Assembly (NCBI RefSeq): GCF_030936135.1
Contig: NC_082604.1
Span: forward strand, 257,501 to 321,500
Direction: 5' to 3'
From: Gavia stellata
Lineage: Eukaryota; Chordata; Aves; Gaviiformes; Gaviidae
DNA length: 64,000 nucleotides
Both the position numbers and the translations under genes were made by a program. The notes beneath the pieces are model-generated. The model was not told where the DNA came from. It was given only the letters and a program-made list of their open reading frames with translations, and did no database searches. This document shows, in pieces, positions 49,153 to 61,582 of this stretch; positions within the stretch are counted from its first letter, which is position 1; every line of letters begins with the position of its first letter.

Positions 49153-52100
49153 ATGATCCCCGCCGAGGAGGTGTCGGCCCGCAGGAGGGCGATCGAGGGC
49201 AAGCTCAAGCAGGTAGGGCTGGGCTAGGGCCCTGCTGCGGGCCCGGCCGGGGCCGGGGCCTGGTCCCGGGCCCGCAGCCCCAGCGCGTTGCCTGGGAGAT
49301 GGGCCTGGGAGCTGGCACGGAGGCCCCCTCCGGGCCTGGGAGCGTCCCGCGGCCCCCTAAGGGCCTGGTCACCCCGCTCCGGGCTGTCAGCATCCCCAGG
49401 TCCCCTTCAGGGCCGAGGGCCCTTAGTTTTCAGGGTCAGGAGGTATTTTTGCCCCCCGCTTTGGGGCTGGGGCCCCGCTCTTAGGGCCTGGTAGCTTCTG
49501 GGGGCTCTCCCTTCAGGTCCTCAGGTGCAGCCTGTGGGGCCAGCCCTTGCAGGTTGCTGTGTCCCGTCCGTCCCCCCCACCCCATCTCTGGGCTTTGGTG
49601 ACTTGAAAACAGCCCTTGGTGGTTGCTTTGCATTGGCTGCTTGAGTTCACGGCTGTGTGGGGGATTTGGATGGTGCCTGTGCAACACCTGTGTTGTGCTG
49701 TGGCAGGCAAATGTGGTCTTGTGCCAGTGTGCCTCTGTGGTAAAGGTGTTAATGTTATATTGTGCTGTGACTTCAGTGTGCTAAGGCTCATGGGCTTGGG
49801 ATATTAGAGGGAAATGAGTAATCCATAAACCCCTCACTTATGTTATGCGTCTCTCGCCTCGGGTCAGTTGTTGTGATTTCTGCGAAGAGGTGGCATATTA
49901 AAATGTGGTGTCAGCATCAGATCAAACATTGTTTGCTGCAGTGTTTACCAGGACTTGTAAAAACGTACGTGTAGCATGTAGTGACTTAAATGCTCCGTGT
50001 TCAGAATTGAAGACTAGTTTTTCATCCTGCTGACAGGAAGAAGAAACCCTGTCCTTTATCAAAGAGAGCCTTGAGAAGAGTGACCAGCTTACAAAGAACA
50101 TGGTAAGGAGGTCCTTGAAGTTCAGCCCTAATGTTGGGCCTCGGTTTACTTTTTCTTAGGACAATCTGTTTTCAAGGCTGTCATTGTGCCTATCTGAGGA
50201 ATGCAGAGTAATGAACCACTTGCTCTGCATCTGTGTTTGACACTTCAGTGGCTGGGCGAAGTGGGAAACTGATGAATGTTTAAATCCTAAGCTTCTCTCC
50301 TGAGGAGATGAGGGCTCAAATGAGTCTGTCCTCTCTCTTGGGAATTGGTATTAATAGACCCCAGACTAGTTTGTGCAACAGCATCATGTTGTTGCTTCAT
50401 AAAGTCAGGTCTCGTTTGGAGTTTTATTTTGGGAATGTTCTGCTTAGGAGGTAGAAAGTAATAACCATGCTCTAATTGCTCCTAAGCCCTCAGCTAGTAT
50501 ACTATGTCCCGTTTTGGGCTTAGTGCTTCAAGAAGGTCATAGAGGCACTGCCAGAGAAGTGTGGAAAACGTAACGTAGGAGTGAGTCTTGAAAGAATTAC
50601 ATTTTTGCCTGGAAAAGATGACATTAAGGCTCCATTTATGAGCTTACTAAGAGGTTTTCCACCTTTCAGAAGCAATATCGCAGTCCCTTTTAAAAACTAA
50701 ATGTCTATGATGGAAAAGAAGGTTCTCGCTATACTGGTCCTGTGTCGTCGTGTTGTGCATCTCATATTTGGGTGTTAGTGGTATGGAGCAAAGTGGCAGC
50801 CGGTTTATGTTTTTGTTCTTTTTACCTAGGGCACCTCTAGGCAGTTCCTGTGGTTTTGTTTTCTGCTATCAAATAAAATTTTGCTCCTCCTTAGTACTGT
50901 CTTGAAACATTAGCTTCACACTTTACAAACATCTAATTCAAGCTTGGCCCGTCTCTGTATGGCAGGTGATCTATTTTGTGATTATTAATACAAATTAGGA
51001 CATAGAGGGATTAAACAGCCTGCTTTAGGAGCCATGGCAAATTAGTAGCAGAGCCCAAAAAGTGAAGCTGGGACTTGAAGGTCCCTGATTGCCCTGCTCT
51101 AACTGCTGTCCAACTGTATGGGTCCAGGTGGAAGGATGTCCTCAGCTCTCTGTTTCTCTCTTGGCGTGTAGGTTTCTATTCTTTCCTCCTTTGAAAGTCG
51201 TTTGATGAAGCTGGAGAACTCGATCATCCCTGTCCATAAACAGACAGAGAACCTGCAGCGCTTGCAGGAGAACGTGGAGAACACCCTGTCCTGCTTGGAT
51301 CACGTCATCAGTTACTCCCATGTGGCTAAGGACACAGAGAAGATCATAAAGGAAGGGTGAGTTGAGCAGCTAGATCTTACTGGGGTGCTTCATCCTATTG
51401 AACTTCTGGTAGGGGACCTGACTCCACACACTCATCATAATGTTCCTTGTACCCTTCTCACACTCTTTTCCCACTGTCAGTCCACAATGAAGCTGCCTGA
51501 CTTGACCTTCAGCAATCCCCAGAGGGCAAAGTCTGCTCAGACCCTGGTGTCTCTTCCAGGATTTGCAGACATGCTGCCATATGAATCTGATGAGCATTGG
51601 TGGCTTCTCTTCTTTCCTCCACCCTTTTCCCAAAGGTTCTTCCTGCCCTGTTGATGTTGTCGCTGCATCCAGGATGAATCGGAACTGTTCTGGAGCCTGC
51701 TTTCAGTCTCTGGGAAGGTGCTGTGATGGCCCTTCTCTGGGGTGGGATGTGCAGCTTCCTCTACCTTCCCATCAGGGCCTGACTGGGAAAGGATGGCAAG
51801 GCTGAGAGTTGTGTGCTGCTCCATCATCAGTACTTCTGCACTTGCTGCATGGATTGGGTATTCTGCTGCGCTATTGAGTGGAGGCAAAAGGGAATCCCAT
51901 GACCTCCTCCTAGTTGCAGAAAAGGCAATTTAAATGTTCCTTGTTATTTTTATCCCGAGTTTGATCTGGTGCTTTCTTGATACCTTCTTTCTTTGCTTCT
52001 TCTGTTTCTTTTTGGTTTTATTTTCAGCCCCACTGGGAGGCTGGAGGAGTACTTGAATTGCATGGACAAAATCCAGAAGGCGGTGGAATACTTCCAGGAC

Positions 52101-54314
52101 AACAATCCAGACAGCCCAGAGCTGAACCGCATGGTAGGTCATGGGTCTGGAACCTGGCATGGGTAAGAGGGACAGATGTAGCCCTGCTGCTTGCCCTCTT
52201 GCTTGCTGCCTTGTAAAGAAGGTGTTTGGGCACAGCTAAAGAAACAATTGTTTTGGCTTCTGTTTAAGTCTGCACTCGGCAGCGTTTCTGCTTGTGGCGT
52301 TTTGCTTTCTCTACGCATTGTGCCATAGGACTTCTGAAAGTGCATCTTGCACGTGTGGTGGAGTTGATTGAACCTCTTCCTGAGCAGCTCTTGTCAGTCC
52401 TTCAACTGCTTGAACGGAATGGGAGATCTGTTTAAATCCCACTTGAAAACTGAGCAACTCCCAAGCCTTTTTTATTTAATTTGCTTTAAAAGTTTCTTAG
52501 TTACAGGTGTTGGAGTTTGAAGCATGTGGTTAGAAACGCTGCAGAAAGTACGTTCTTATACAGAAATACTTGTGAGTGACTGATTACAGAAGCCCTGTGC
52601 TGCTTCTGTCCTTCTGCTGTTGTGTGCCAGAAATCCCTCTTTGAGAGGGGCAAGCCGCAGCTTGATGACACGACACACCAAGCCGGTCCCACCCATCCTC
52701 ATCCTGGACCTGATCAGCGGGGATGATGAAATGGAGATGCAGGAAGAGATGTCTCTGGAGCACCTCCCGGAGAGCGTCCTGCACGATATCATCCGCATTT
52801 CTGGCTGGCTGGTGGAAAATGGCGGGAATCAAGGTTGGTAGTGCTGTGTGTTGTTCCCTTGTAGTTCTGTATCAGGTGAGCGCTCTCCAACTACTTACCG
52901 CATGTGGCTGAGACCAAAAGTAGGGTGTTGAGGGTTGTGTGTAGCACTGTACAGCTTTGATTGTAGATCACACACCTTCAGCCTTGAAGCCTCTGCTCAG
53001 GTGCTGCTGTGGCTAACAAACCATGACTCACACTGCCGTTGGTAGCTAGCAGCGCTAGCAAAACTAGTGACTGCCTTAGTGGCACCTTTTAGGTGAGTAG
53101 TTCAGTCTCCTTTCAATCACCTTCTTAAGATCCTCCTTTTTTTTTTTTTTTTTTACAGCATTTGTAGTGAGTGATGGTTTGTCAGTTGAACAGAATGATC
53201 TGGTGAATATGATGAGAGAGCGAGCTGTGTAAATAAAGCATAAATTGTCTTAATGCATAGCCTGTCCTATAGCAGAAATCCATTTAACTTGCATCTGTGA
53301 TGCCTTCTGATGGAGCTGCAACTATCTAGTGCTCCATCATTATAAGTGTTATAAATGTGTGAGACACTGGTCACTTATTCCCATTTGGGAACTATTTATG
53401 AACAGAACTTTTTGTAGTAAATGTGACCAAGGGCGGGGGGGGAAGCAGCACAGACGACTTTCTTCAGTCAGTACATGTCTCTTCTTTCCTGTTCTGCAGC
53501 ATCAAAATCTGCCTACAGCTTTATACTCCTTTATTAACTTTTTCTTTGGGAGTGAACAATTTTGTGGACTTGTTACAGGAAACCTGTACTTTCACATACA
53601 TATAGCTACTAGAATCACCCCCCACCTCAATGATTTGCTTCTGAGTGGGGATTACTGTGCTTACCAAGTATGACAAACATCTTTTAAAAGCTTCTTAAGA
53701 ACTTTTCCGTGATCAAAGGCGACTGAAGCATATATAGCATATTTTGTTAGTCAGTTTGTATTCTGCTTTCAAATGATGAACGCCTCGTTTAGTTCCTGAA
53801 TGCCCTGAATCCTGAGAAGTGTGTAAAGTCTCTCATGTTAGAAACTGAGCACTTGAATTGACAATGTCTTGCGCAAATGTCTCCCATCAGTTCCACAACT
53901 GATGTGCTCTTGGTGCACAGACTTGTTGTGTGTGGTGGGAGGGCTGGAATGAATACTGTGGGGGAAGGAAGAAGAAGTAGCAGTTTTTGAAGAAAATAGG
54001 AGAGGCTCTGGGAGGGAAAACCACCTCGGGTCCCACATCAATGCTACTAGGGCCCCTTAGGGGCACAGAGTGTTTCAGGAAAGGTTTGTTTTATCATATA
54101 GTGTTCCCTGTTTGCCTATAATCTTGTTTCTACCTTGTCTCCCTAGATTTTATGCCTGTTTACTTCCAAATCCGCTCTGTCCAGCTTGACCGCTCCATCA
54201 AGGGGCTGGAAGACCATTTCCGTAAGAACAGCTCCTCCACTGGAGTGCCATATTCCCCTGCCATTCAGAACAAAAGGAGGGACACCCCCACCAAAAAGCC
54301 ACTCAAGAGACCAG
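49153..54314 (+). CDS. EXOC7: EXOC7 (exocyst subunit Exo70), first six coding exons, partial and disrupted
   Basis: Exo70 is the exocyst subunit that binds PI(4,5)P2 and tethers secretory vesicles at the plasma membrane. Exons: 49153-49212 (MIPAEEVSARRRAIEGKLKQ), 50037-50102, 51172-51356 (includes the coiled coil with LENSIIPVHKQTENLQRL), 52028-52133, 52631-52833 and 54147-54314 (VQLDRSIKGLEDHF to KKPLKRPG). All junctions are GT-AG and phases agree, and the ATG aligns with the mammalian start. Exon 5 has an apparent 20-nt deletion after residue context LFERGK that shifts the frame. No later exon (the remaining two thirds of the protein) is found in the 9.7 kb to the window end, where other sequence intervenes, so the copy is probably truncated. 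A very long intron is the alternative. Confidence 0.85.
52631..52833 (+). pseudogene. EXOC7: EXOC7 exon 5 with 20-nt deletion frameshift
   Basis: The exon enters in frame (KSLFERGK, to 52,654). From 52,656 EXOC7 homology continues only in the next frame (RSLMTRHTKPVPPILILDLI, then SGDDEMEMQ to NGGNQ). Compared with the family, about seven residues (ALESEF-type) are missing, equal to 20 nt. Without correction the reading frame meets TGA at 52724-52726. Splice sites are intact (acceptor tgtgccag, donor gttggt). Confidence 0.8.
53159..53237 (+). other. Candidate alternative terminal exon within EXOC7 intron 5
   Basis: A strong polypyrimidine tract and acceptor (poly-T, then acag at 53,155-53,158) open a frame of 23 codons ending ERAV-stop (TAA 53230-53232), with AATAAA overlapping the stop (53232-53237). 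Joined to exon 5 by phase, the frame of the second half of exon 5 would continue into it. I do not recognise the peptide. It may be a chance structure or an alternative 3' end. Confidence 0.3.
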
Positions 54315-57300
54315 GTGAGTTCTTGAAGGGGTGGGGGGGATTGCTGTACTGTGTATCCTCTTGCCTGGCTATCAAACACCTATCTGTAGGCCTTCTCACT
54401 GCTGAGGTAGCCTCTGTGTCTAAAATGTGCGCTTAGGACAGAAGCAGGGGTGAGACTTTGGAGATAAGCGCCTCTTCTCTGCCCTGGATTCAGCATTGAG
54501 GCTACAGGCGTTTTCTGTCTCTGTTATAAAAGGGCTATAAAAGGATATGATCAGAGAGCACCTGTCCTCAGCCTTGGAATATGGAATACAGACTGTGCCA
54601 CAGCAAAATAGAAAACTCTGATAAAACACATCACTTTAATAATCATTAGTTATGAATAAATTATTACTATGCTAGGAAACCAAGAACTCATCAGGACTTG
54701 AGATGGGGACTAGGTAGGTGCCTACTGACATGAGATCCAAAGTTGTCTCAGTTTTGGAAGGGCTGTTAAGCTTTTACCTTGGCTTGTCTTTGGAGGAACT
54801 AGGAATGTGGTTGGTGGCTTACTCCACCTCTCCTCATAATGGAGTTTTGCTGCATTTTCTGCAGCTGGTGAGGCCGCTCACTCCGGTGTACCGGAGCGCA
54901 GAGCTGGAATTCCCATCTCTGAAACGTGCCATCTAGTGGGAGCACAACCAGGAGGGCCAGCAAAAGCTAGCACATACCTCCCGCAGCAGCACAGTGATAT
55001 TGTCCCGCTGTGTGTCACAGCACCCTCTGCAATAGTGATCAAAGTCAGAGAAGTTCATATTTCTGTGGGTTTACCTGGCCAATACTCTCCCACCCTAATA
55101 TTTTTTTCCTGTGTTGTCAAAATACTCTTATTGGGTTCAAAAACTTAGTAAGAAATGTGGCTAGGGACTGGGAATGGATGGGATGGGGAAAGGGAGGAAA
55201 AGAAATGTCCATTTTAATTGTGCTGTGTTTATTTTTATAATCCTGATGTGAATGCAGTCCTCATCCCAGGTAATGTGCGTCTATGTGTGCGTGTGCTGGC
55301 CCTGGTGCTCGCTCTCTTCACTTCTGTGTGTGGAGAGGCTTTGCTGGGCCTCTTCTTGCTAAAGCAGAGGGTGTGCCTTGGATATTTGGAGAAGGGGGGC
55401 TGGCTGGGGAAGGCTGTGACATCCAGAGATAACCCCTCTGGTCTTTTAAAATCAATCTGTGCCATTGCTGCTGTGTCCTGGAGCTGTTCCTGAAAGCTGG
55501 TGTGTGAGTTGCAGTTGGTGAATGCAGATAGTCTGCGAATTTCAGTGGATTTTGCCCTGTCAGCAGAGCACCATCTGACAAGGGTATGTCTTACCCCACA
55601 CTTGGCTTTCCTCTGGAGTTTGACAGGTAGTTATGTGCCTAAGAATTTGCCCTCAGTGTTAGGAGGCCTGTAGAGGACAATATCCTCCTGCTGAGGAGAA
55701 CTAGCTATGCTGCAGGTGGCAGAAAATCAGTGTTTTAAATGGTTCCTAAGCACGATGGCAGACATTTGTGTTCAGCTCCTGAGCAGTCTCTCCTGCCCAA
55801 CAACATGATTCCAATAGGTAAAAATTATTTTTGTGTGGTTCAGTAGCACTGTACTGGAAAGATGCCAGATGGGGATCTGTAGTTGAGCCATGGGGACCTC
55901 GGGTTGCAGGTGCTTCAGGTTTGGTCCACAGTTCTTGGTTATCACCTGATACTGAAAAGATCCCTGGGTTTTGATTGCTGTGAAGTTAGCAGGGTCAGCA
56001 AACATTTCTGAGCAGCCTGCCAAATGGTAACATCTCCCCTATGCCCTAGGTAAATAGATGGATGAGATTTTTTTTGAGCAGATGAAAAGAAAATCACTAG
56101 GATTTTTTAATGGGTCTCAGATCTTGGATGCTCACACAGAGAGTACAGAAAGGAGCCCACATGTTTGAGAGCACAAGCATTTGTTCTCTACCAACAGGGT
56201 TCCTCCAAAATGGATGCATTTGGCCATCCAGAATTACTTGTCATGATGAATGTCTCGGCTGTAGGTTTGCCAGGAGATTTTCACATCTTTTTGCCCAGTT
56301 TAATTGGAGTTTGTGAGATGGCCAGCTAGAAGGCCCAGAGCATTGGTGTGAATGCACTTAAAGAGCTGACAGTGTATGAAGGAAAGCGCATTTCAAATGA
56401 TCTATTGGGGTATTGTTAATCTCAAGAAAAGATAGTGACTAATTTGTCTCCAATCTTCTGTGAACAAGGACAGAGAACCAGACTGTAGCTCTTGAAGGAC
56501 AGGGGTGGTTAAACCTCATACACCAGCCATCTCTTCTGGCTACTAAATTCTACTTAAGTGAAATTAAAAAGGGAGGGAAAAAATAGTCTTTGAGCAGAGA
56601 TTCACTGGTTTTTCTGCAGTTCCATCAGCTTTCAAGGACAGCTCTTGAGGCGGAGGTCTTACACCCTCTTCGCACTGGCACAGTGGCCCTCTTCATAGCA
56701 ATATTCATCTGGTGGTGTTTGATTCCCCTGGTTTTAGCCTTTTTTCAATTATGGACAAAGAATTTTTTTTCTGTGCTACTGCTTCAGTAAGTAAAGTCAA
56801 GTTCTGCCGATTTGGGTTTCAGACAAGGGGGTTTTCTCACAGTTCCAATTTGATTTCCTTAAGGAAGAATATCCCAGTGCACACCCCAATGCACACTTAA
56901 ACCTGTTGCAAGGGATAAATAACAAACTAAATCTGATGTGCTATAACTTGTTTACCCACAAAGCAAAGAGCAAGAGAGGCTACAGCTAAAGGGAAGGTGA
57001 GGTGTTAGGGACAGGGTAACAAAGCAGAGGACCCCGCGTCTCCCCCAGGTGCTATGTTGGATTCTGGAGAACATGCTCCATATCCATGTGTTGTTTCAGA
57101 GGGTCTTAATCTCTGCGTTACTGTTTTATTTGTTGATGTACCCTGTACCGTCTCCCGTTGTTACAGCATGCAGTAGAAAATCTGACTGCTGGAGGTGCTT
57201 CTAAAGTAAAGTTGTCTCCTCTTTAAATGAAACTTGCCAAGTCAAGTTGAACTGATGAAGCAATCTGTGGGCTTTTTTTTTTTTGTAGTTTGCTGTTTGA

Positions 57301-59950
57301 AATGTCAGCAGTCTGTCTCAGAGGGCAGATGTATTCAGATTCCCAAATCATCCTGCTGCAAACATATGCACATAAAATACCTCTTCTTTGTGATTCCGGT
57401 AGACCCAGTGCTTTTTTTTTTTGGCTTTAGAGCAGCAGGTAGCTCAGAAGCTCTGCATTGCCAGGGAAGGATAGGGCCAGAAGGTGCTGGTAGGGGCACC
57501 CATCTTGGCTGCCTACAAGCAAAAGCCGGAGAACTTTAGCTGGTTTTATACAGACTCCTGCAGCTGGTGCTTAAAAAAAGAGGATGCGTTGCCCTTCTGC
57601 TTGGTTAGGAAACTGCTTAATGGAAGAGAGAAACAATGTGCAATTGGAAAACTGTGCCTCATGCATGCCCCAAAGCCATTTTATTTAACAATTGGGCCAC
57701 AGGAGCAGAAGTTTCAGGTGTTTTTTGACTTTTGGGGGTTTTGGGGGCTCTTTTCGAGCTATAGGGGAGCCCTTTTTCACTTTACTTAATGCTCCAGTTT
57801 ACCTAGCGGTGAGGTACTACCTGGAAGGCAGGCTGTGGAGTCTTTGTGTGGCAGAACAAAGAGCCTGTTCCTGCTTCCCATATTGATTGCTGCCTAGCTT
57901 GAATGTGATGTTTTCATTAGTAGCTGAAACGCAGTCCCGTTTGGTTTGCGAGCTGCCTAATAGGGGAAAACAATTGTGGAACAAAAGCATTTGGCTTCCA
58001 CTAGAATCCATTAAAGCCTAATTAAAATACTAAGTAAGAGGGATACAGCAGCACTGAAGTGATGCCCGTGAACACTGAACACTCAGTGTGTGTCAGCGTA
58101 AACACAGGTAATTGTGCTTATGCAAATAAAATGCAGCAGTGGTGTTTCAGCTCATCTGAGAAGAAACTGTCAGGGGTGGGCTGTGGAGACGTGCGCTGCA
58201 TACCTGTGAAGTGAGATCCTATTGACAGCAGCAGCAGTTGTACTGTCTGCTTGGTTCTCACACCAGTTTACCCTCTTTTTTATTCTTTTTTTTTTCCCCC
58301 CCCTCCCCCTGGATGCTTGAAAGTGGGGGAAGATGAAAGAACTGGTAGAAGAACAGTACCTGGGTTGAGCTGCTCTGCATCAGCTGGGCCCTGGTAACAG
58401 CAGTAAGAAAGAGCTTAGTGCATATCTCCAGAGCTTGCTACAGCCCTGCTTGCTCAGAGGAACTTGCTGTTGTGCCCAAGCCGTTAAGGTTTCTGAAAGC
58501 AGCCAAGAATAAAGTGGAAGTGTTGGGTACGAAGGGCCTCAGGAAGCTTGGAAGAAGAGGCCTAGCCCTCTCACTTGATCGTATGGCAGAGGCTAGGAGC
58601 AAATGCATCAGCACAGCGAGGGTGTAAGTCTTGCCACCTCCCTGGTGTGCGGTTAGAGGGGAGAAGTTTCCTACTGGAAGAATGTGTTTTATGGATATGA
58701 TTTTTACTTTACTGAGTGGTTGAGAACACTCTGAACTGGTAGAAGAAAAATGGTTCCTAAAATGTAATGTTTCACTGGCAACAAGTTCTGTTATTTAGTA
58801 AGTGCCCCAGGTTAAGGCAGCTTGGTAATTCAGTGGGAACACCTCTCTCCTGTTCTCCCCCATTAGAGATGCACTGTCTGGGGGACTTGAAGTTTCCTTC
58901 CCCCTGCGGCGTATCCCTTCATGGGATCGAGCTGTCCTGCGCCCCAGGATACTGTTCTGCAGCAGTGTGTACTTGGGCTTCCCCTCAGGATAGCGGCCCT
59001 CAGCACTTGGGCAGCCAACACTCATTTCCAAGCTGCACTGTGGCTTACAGTTACTGGTGGAAGTAGGGATTTTTTGCATGTTGGAAGTGTTTATTACTTT
59101 GAAGCGGAAGAACAATTCTTAATTTTGGCAGCAGCATTTTTATTTCTTGGATCCTTCTCCATTTACTCAGGTCTCCTATAGAAACTCCTTCTACCTTCCC
59201 AAAACTTTGTTCCCTGTTGTGCAGGCAACAGCAAAGCTCTGCTGTGAGAGGGTGTCCATGTGCTTGTGATAATTGTAGCTTGTTGCATGACGACTAACCT
59301 TTTAATGTGGAAGCAGCGCTTAGTCTTCAGTTGTCACATTAATGCTTTGTTTTGTGCTTTCTAGCTGTATATCCAGCATTGGCTTTTGTTCAGTTCTGTC
59401 TGTTTTTTGTGTGTGTTAAGTATAAATCTTTTTAACCCAGTGTTATTTTTTTCCATGGTTTTAACTGATTTGCAGTTCCTTAGAAGAGAAGTGTCTTGGG
59501 GATTAGGGTGACTTAATGCGAGTTAGACATGGGTGGGCAGCATCCGTTATTCTATGATGCCTGTGATGGGAATTGCTGCTGCAATTGCTCTCTTGAGCCC
59601 AGAGGTTGTCACCCTTTTATCGCTTCCTGTAACGCCAGAGATCATTCCTTGTCTTGGCTGTGGGGCTCCTGATGGGTCTATGTTGAGCACGCTCAGAAAA
59701 TACCCCTCGGAAAGGCACCTCTTTCTGCAGGTCTAACCCAGTGGCTGCGATTGTGGCTCTGGGGAGCAGGCAACGTGTTACTGATACCAAAGACTTAAAC
59801 AACTTAGTTAGCATACAAAAAACCCAGATCCCTTTGTGCAACCTTTGTACAGATGAGTTAAGATGATACTGTGTCACACAAACTGAAATATGCATTAGTT
59901 TTCCCGGAAACAGGCTGGCTGTGGCGATTAGCTCTATTGCGTTATGTTAA
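54315..59950. other. EXOC7 downstream/intron 6 sequence; no further exons seen
   Basis: I looked for the conserved next exons of EXOC7 (TIRKAQNLLKQYS and following) on the + strand and did not find them. Only short chance frames occur. No repeats beyond poly-T runs were recognised. Confidence 0.5.
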
Positions 59951-60423
59951 TGTTGTCTACCTGGAGACAAAAGCAGACCTGGCACCTGATATAGCCTCTG
60001 GGTCTACTGATAATGGCTGATATGCAAACTTGAGACTTGGCCAAACAGCCAAGTCAGTGAAATGCCCCAAATGGGTGCCCTAAGGCTGACCTACCTCACT
60101 ATACTGTTAAAAACCACACCTCCGAGCTAGAAAAGCCCCCAGCCCAAATAAGCCCCCTACTCTCTGGGCATGTGTAGTGAATTAAAAGAGAACTGTATCT
60201 TTAAGATGCAGTAAGAAAGATCCTAACCAATAGTTAGCTGAAGGGTGGGACCAGGAGGCGTAACTAACTTTGTTAACTGTTTAAGTACCTGTCATGATTT
60301 CAACCGGGTGTGCATGCTGGGAGGAAGGATCCCCCACGCACCCAGCGCTGCAATAAACCAATGTCGGCTTTCTAAACTATCATTTGGGTTGGAGAGTTTT
60401 CTTGGTTACGATTTTCGGTAACA
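59951..60423 (+). mobile_element. ERV LTR on + strand, same family as 21.1-kb LTR
   Basis: It shares the U3 end (CTGTATCTTTAAGATG, GGCGTAACTAACTTTG), the AATAAACCAATGTCGGC R/U5 junction (AATAAA 60352-60357) and the end CGGTAACA with the LTR at 21,117-21,677. The U3 start is diverged and the left end is approximate (TG at 59,945 or 59,951). No primer-binding site or target duplication is seen. It is followed by copy 2 of the GC-rich segment. Confidence 0.8.
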
Positions 60424-60542
60424 TTACCGGACAGGAATGGTCCGTCCTGCGAAGCCCTGCGTCCACAGCTGAGGAAAAGCAGCAAACCTTCCACGCTCGG
60501 GTTCAGAGGACCGCCTTAAATAAACTCGTTCCAGGGAAGGGT

Positions 60543-61075
60543 GCTGGAGCCCGCCGGGCGTCCCCGGCCAGGGCCCCCTCGCTCCGGGAGCTCCTGCGGG
60601 GGGGCGCGTTTGGGGTCGGCAGCCGGGGGCCTCTTCCACCCGCTTCGGTGCCGCCGCACGGGTGGGCGTGGGGCAGCAGCCCCGGGACAGCCGCTGCGGA
60701 CCCCTCTGTCCCGGGAGGGGCGGGGAGGGGCGGGCCGGGACCGCCGCGCCTCTGCCCTGCGCCCGCCGGGGTCTCTCGGTCCCGCCGGCTGCCGCCCAGC
60801 GAGGGGGGTTCGGCGGAGCTCGGCAGGGGTGTCCCGGGACCCGCCCGAGGAGAGCTCCTGCGTGGGCAGCGCCCGGGCCGGTTCGCCTGGGCGGGGGCTG
60901 CGGCACCGGCACCGGGCCCGGCCCAGACCCGCCCCGCCGAGTCCCGCCGGGCCGAGCCGAGACGAAATCACCCGAGCCCTGCCGAGTGGAGTCGAGCCGA
61001 GCCCTGAGCAGCCGAGCCGAGCCCGCGGATGGGAGCGGAGCCGAAACGACCCGAGCTGAGCCGAGTCCCGCCGGG
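60543..61075 (+). repeat. Duplicated GC-rich segment, copy 2
   Basis: Nearly identical to 35,966-36,465 in the same strand sense, except for a small change in the GGGGA-run (near 60,717), a few substitutions, and expansion of CCGAG-type units at its right end. A 119-bp sequence with no counterpart separates it from the LTR end. Confidence 0.85.
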
Positions 61076-61582
61076 CCGAGCCGAGCCCGGAGCAGCCGAG
61101 CCGGAATGACAGGAGCCCCGCTGATATTTTGTGAGTTCTTTCTGGTTAGAATTCTGCTCTTCAAGGTCAGTTGATCACTTTCTGGGGCAGTGTGTGAATT
61201 TGGGTATTATTTGGGTTTTACTGTAGCTGAATAATGACCCCTCAGGCTCTTTGGCTGTGGAGGGGCAGTTTGTTGTGTGCCTGCAGAACAGCCTGAGGCA
61301 GATTGGTTTCATCCACTGACAACAGCGAAATAGCTGTTTTGGAAACTGCCTGTTAGTCACGAGAAGGTGATTGAGGAGAACTTCATGTATACATTACGGA
61401 ACTTTTTGCACACACATGTGCGCACACACACGCACCCCTGTGTATATATCCACATGTGGAAGTGTATATGCTGTGAGCTTATAGATTGAGAGCTTTAGGA
61501 AAAAGAGTAGTAAACCACTGCATACAGAAGAATGTTTGATTTGTGGCGAGAAGTTTATCTAAAAATGTGTTTTACCCTTTAG

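Noticed and set aside
57234-57789. Overlapping + strand frames of about 100 codons 3 kb past the last EXOC7 exon
   Set aside because: No similarity to the expected EXOC7 exons and no domain; chance frames.
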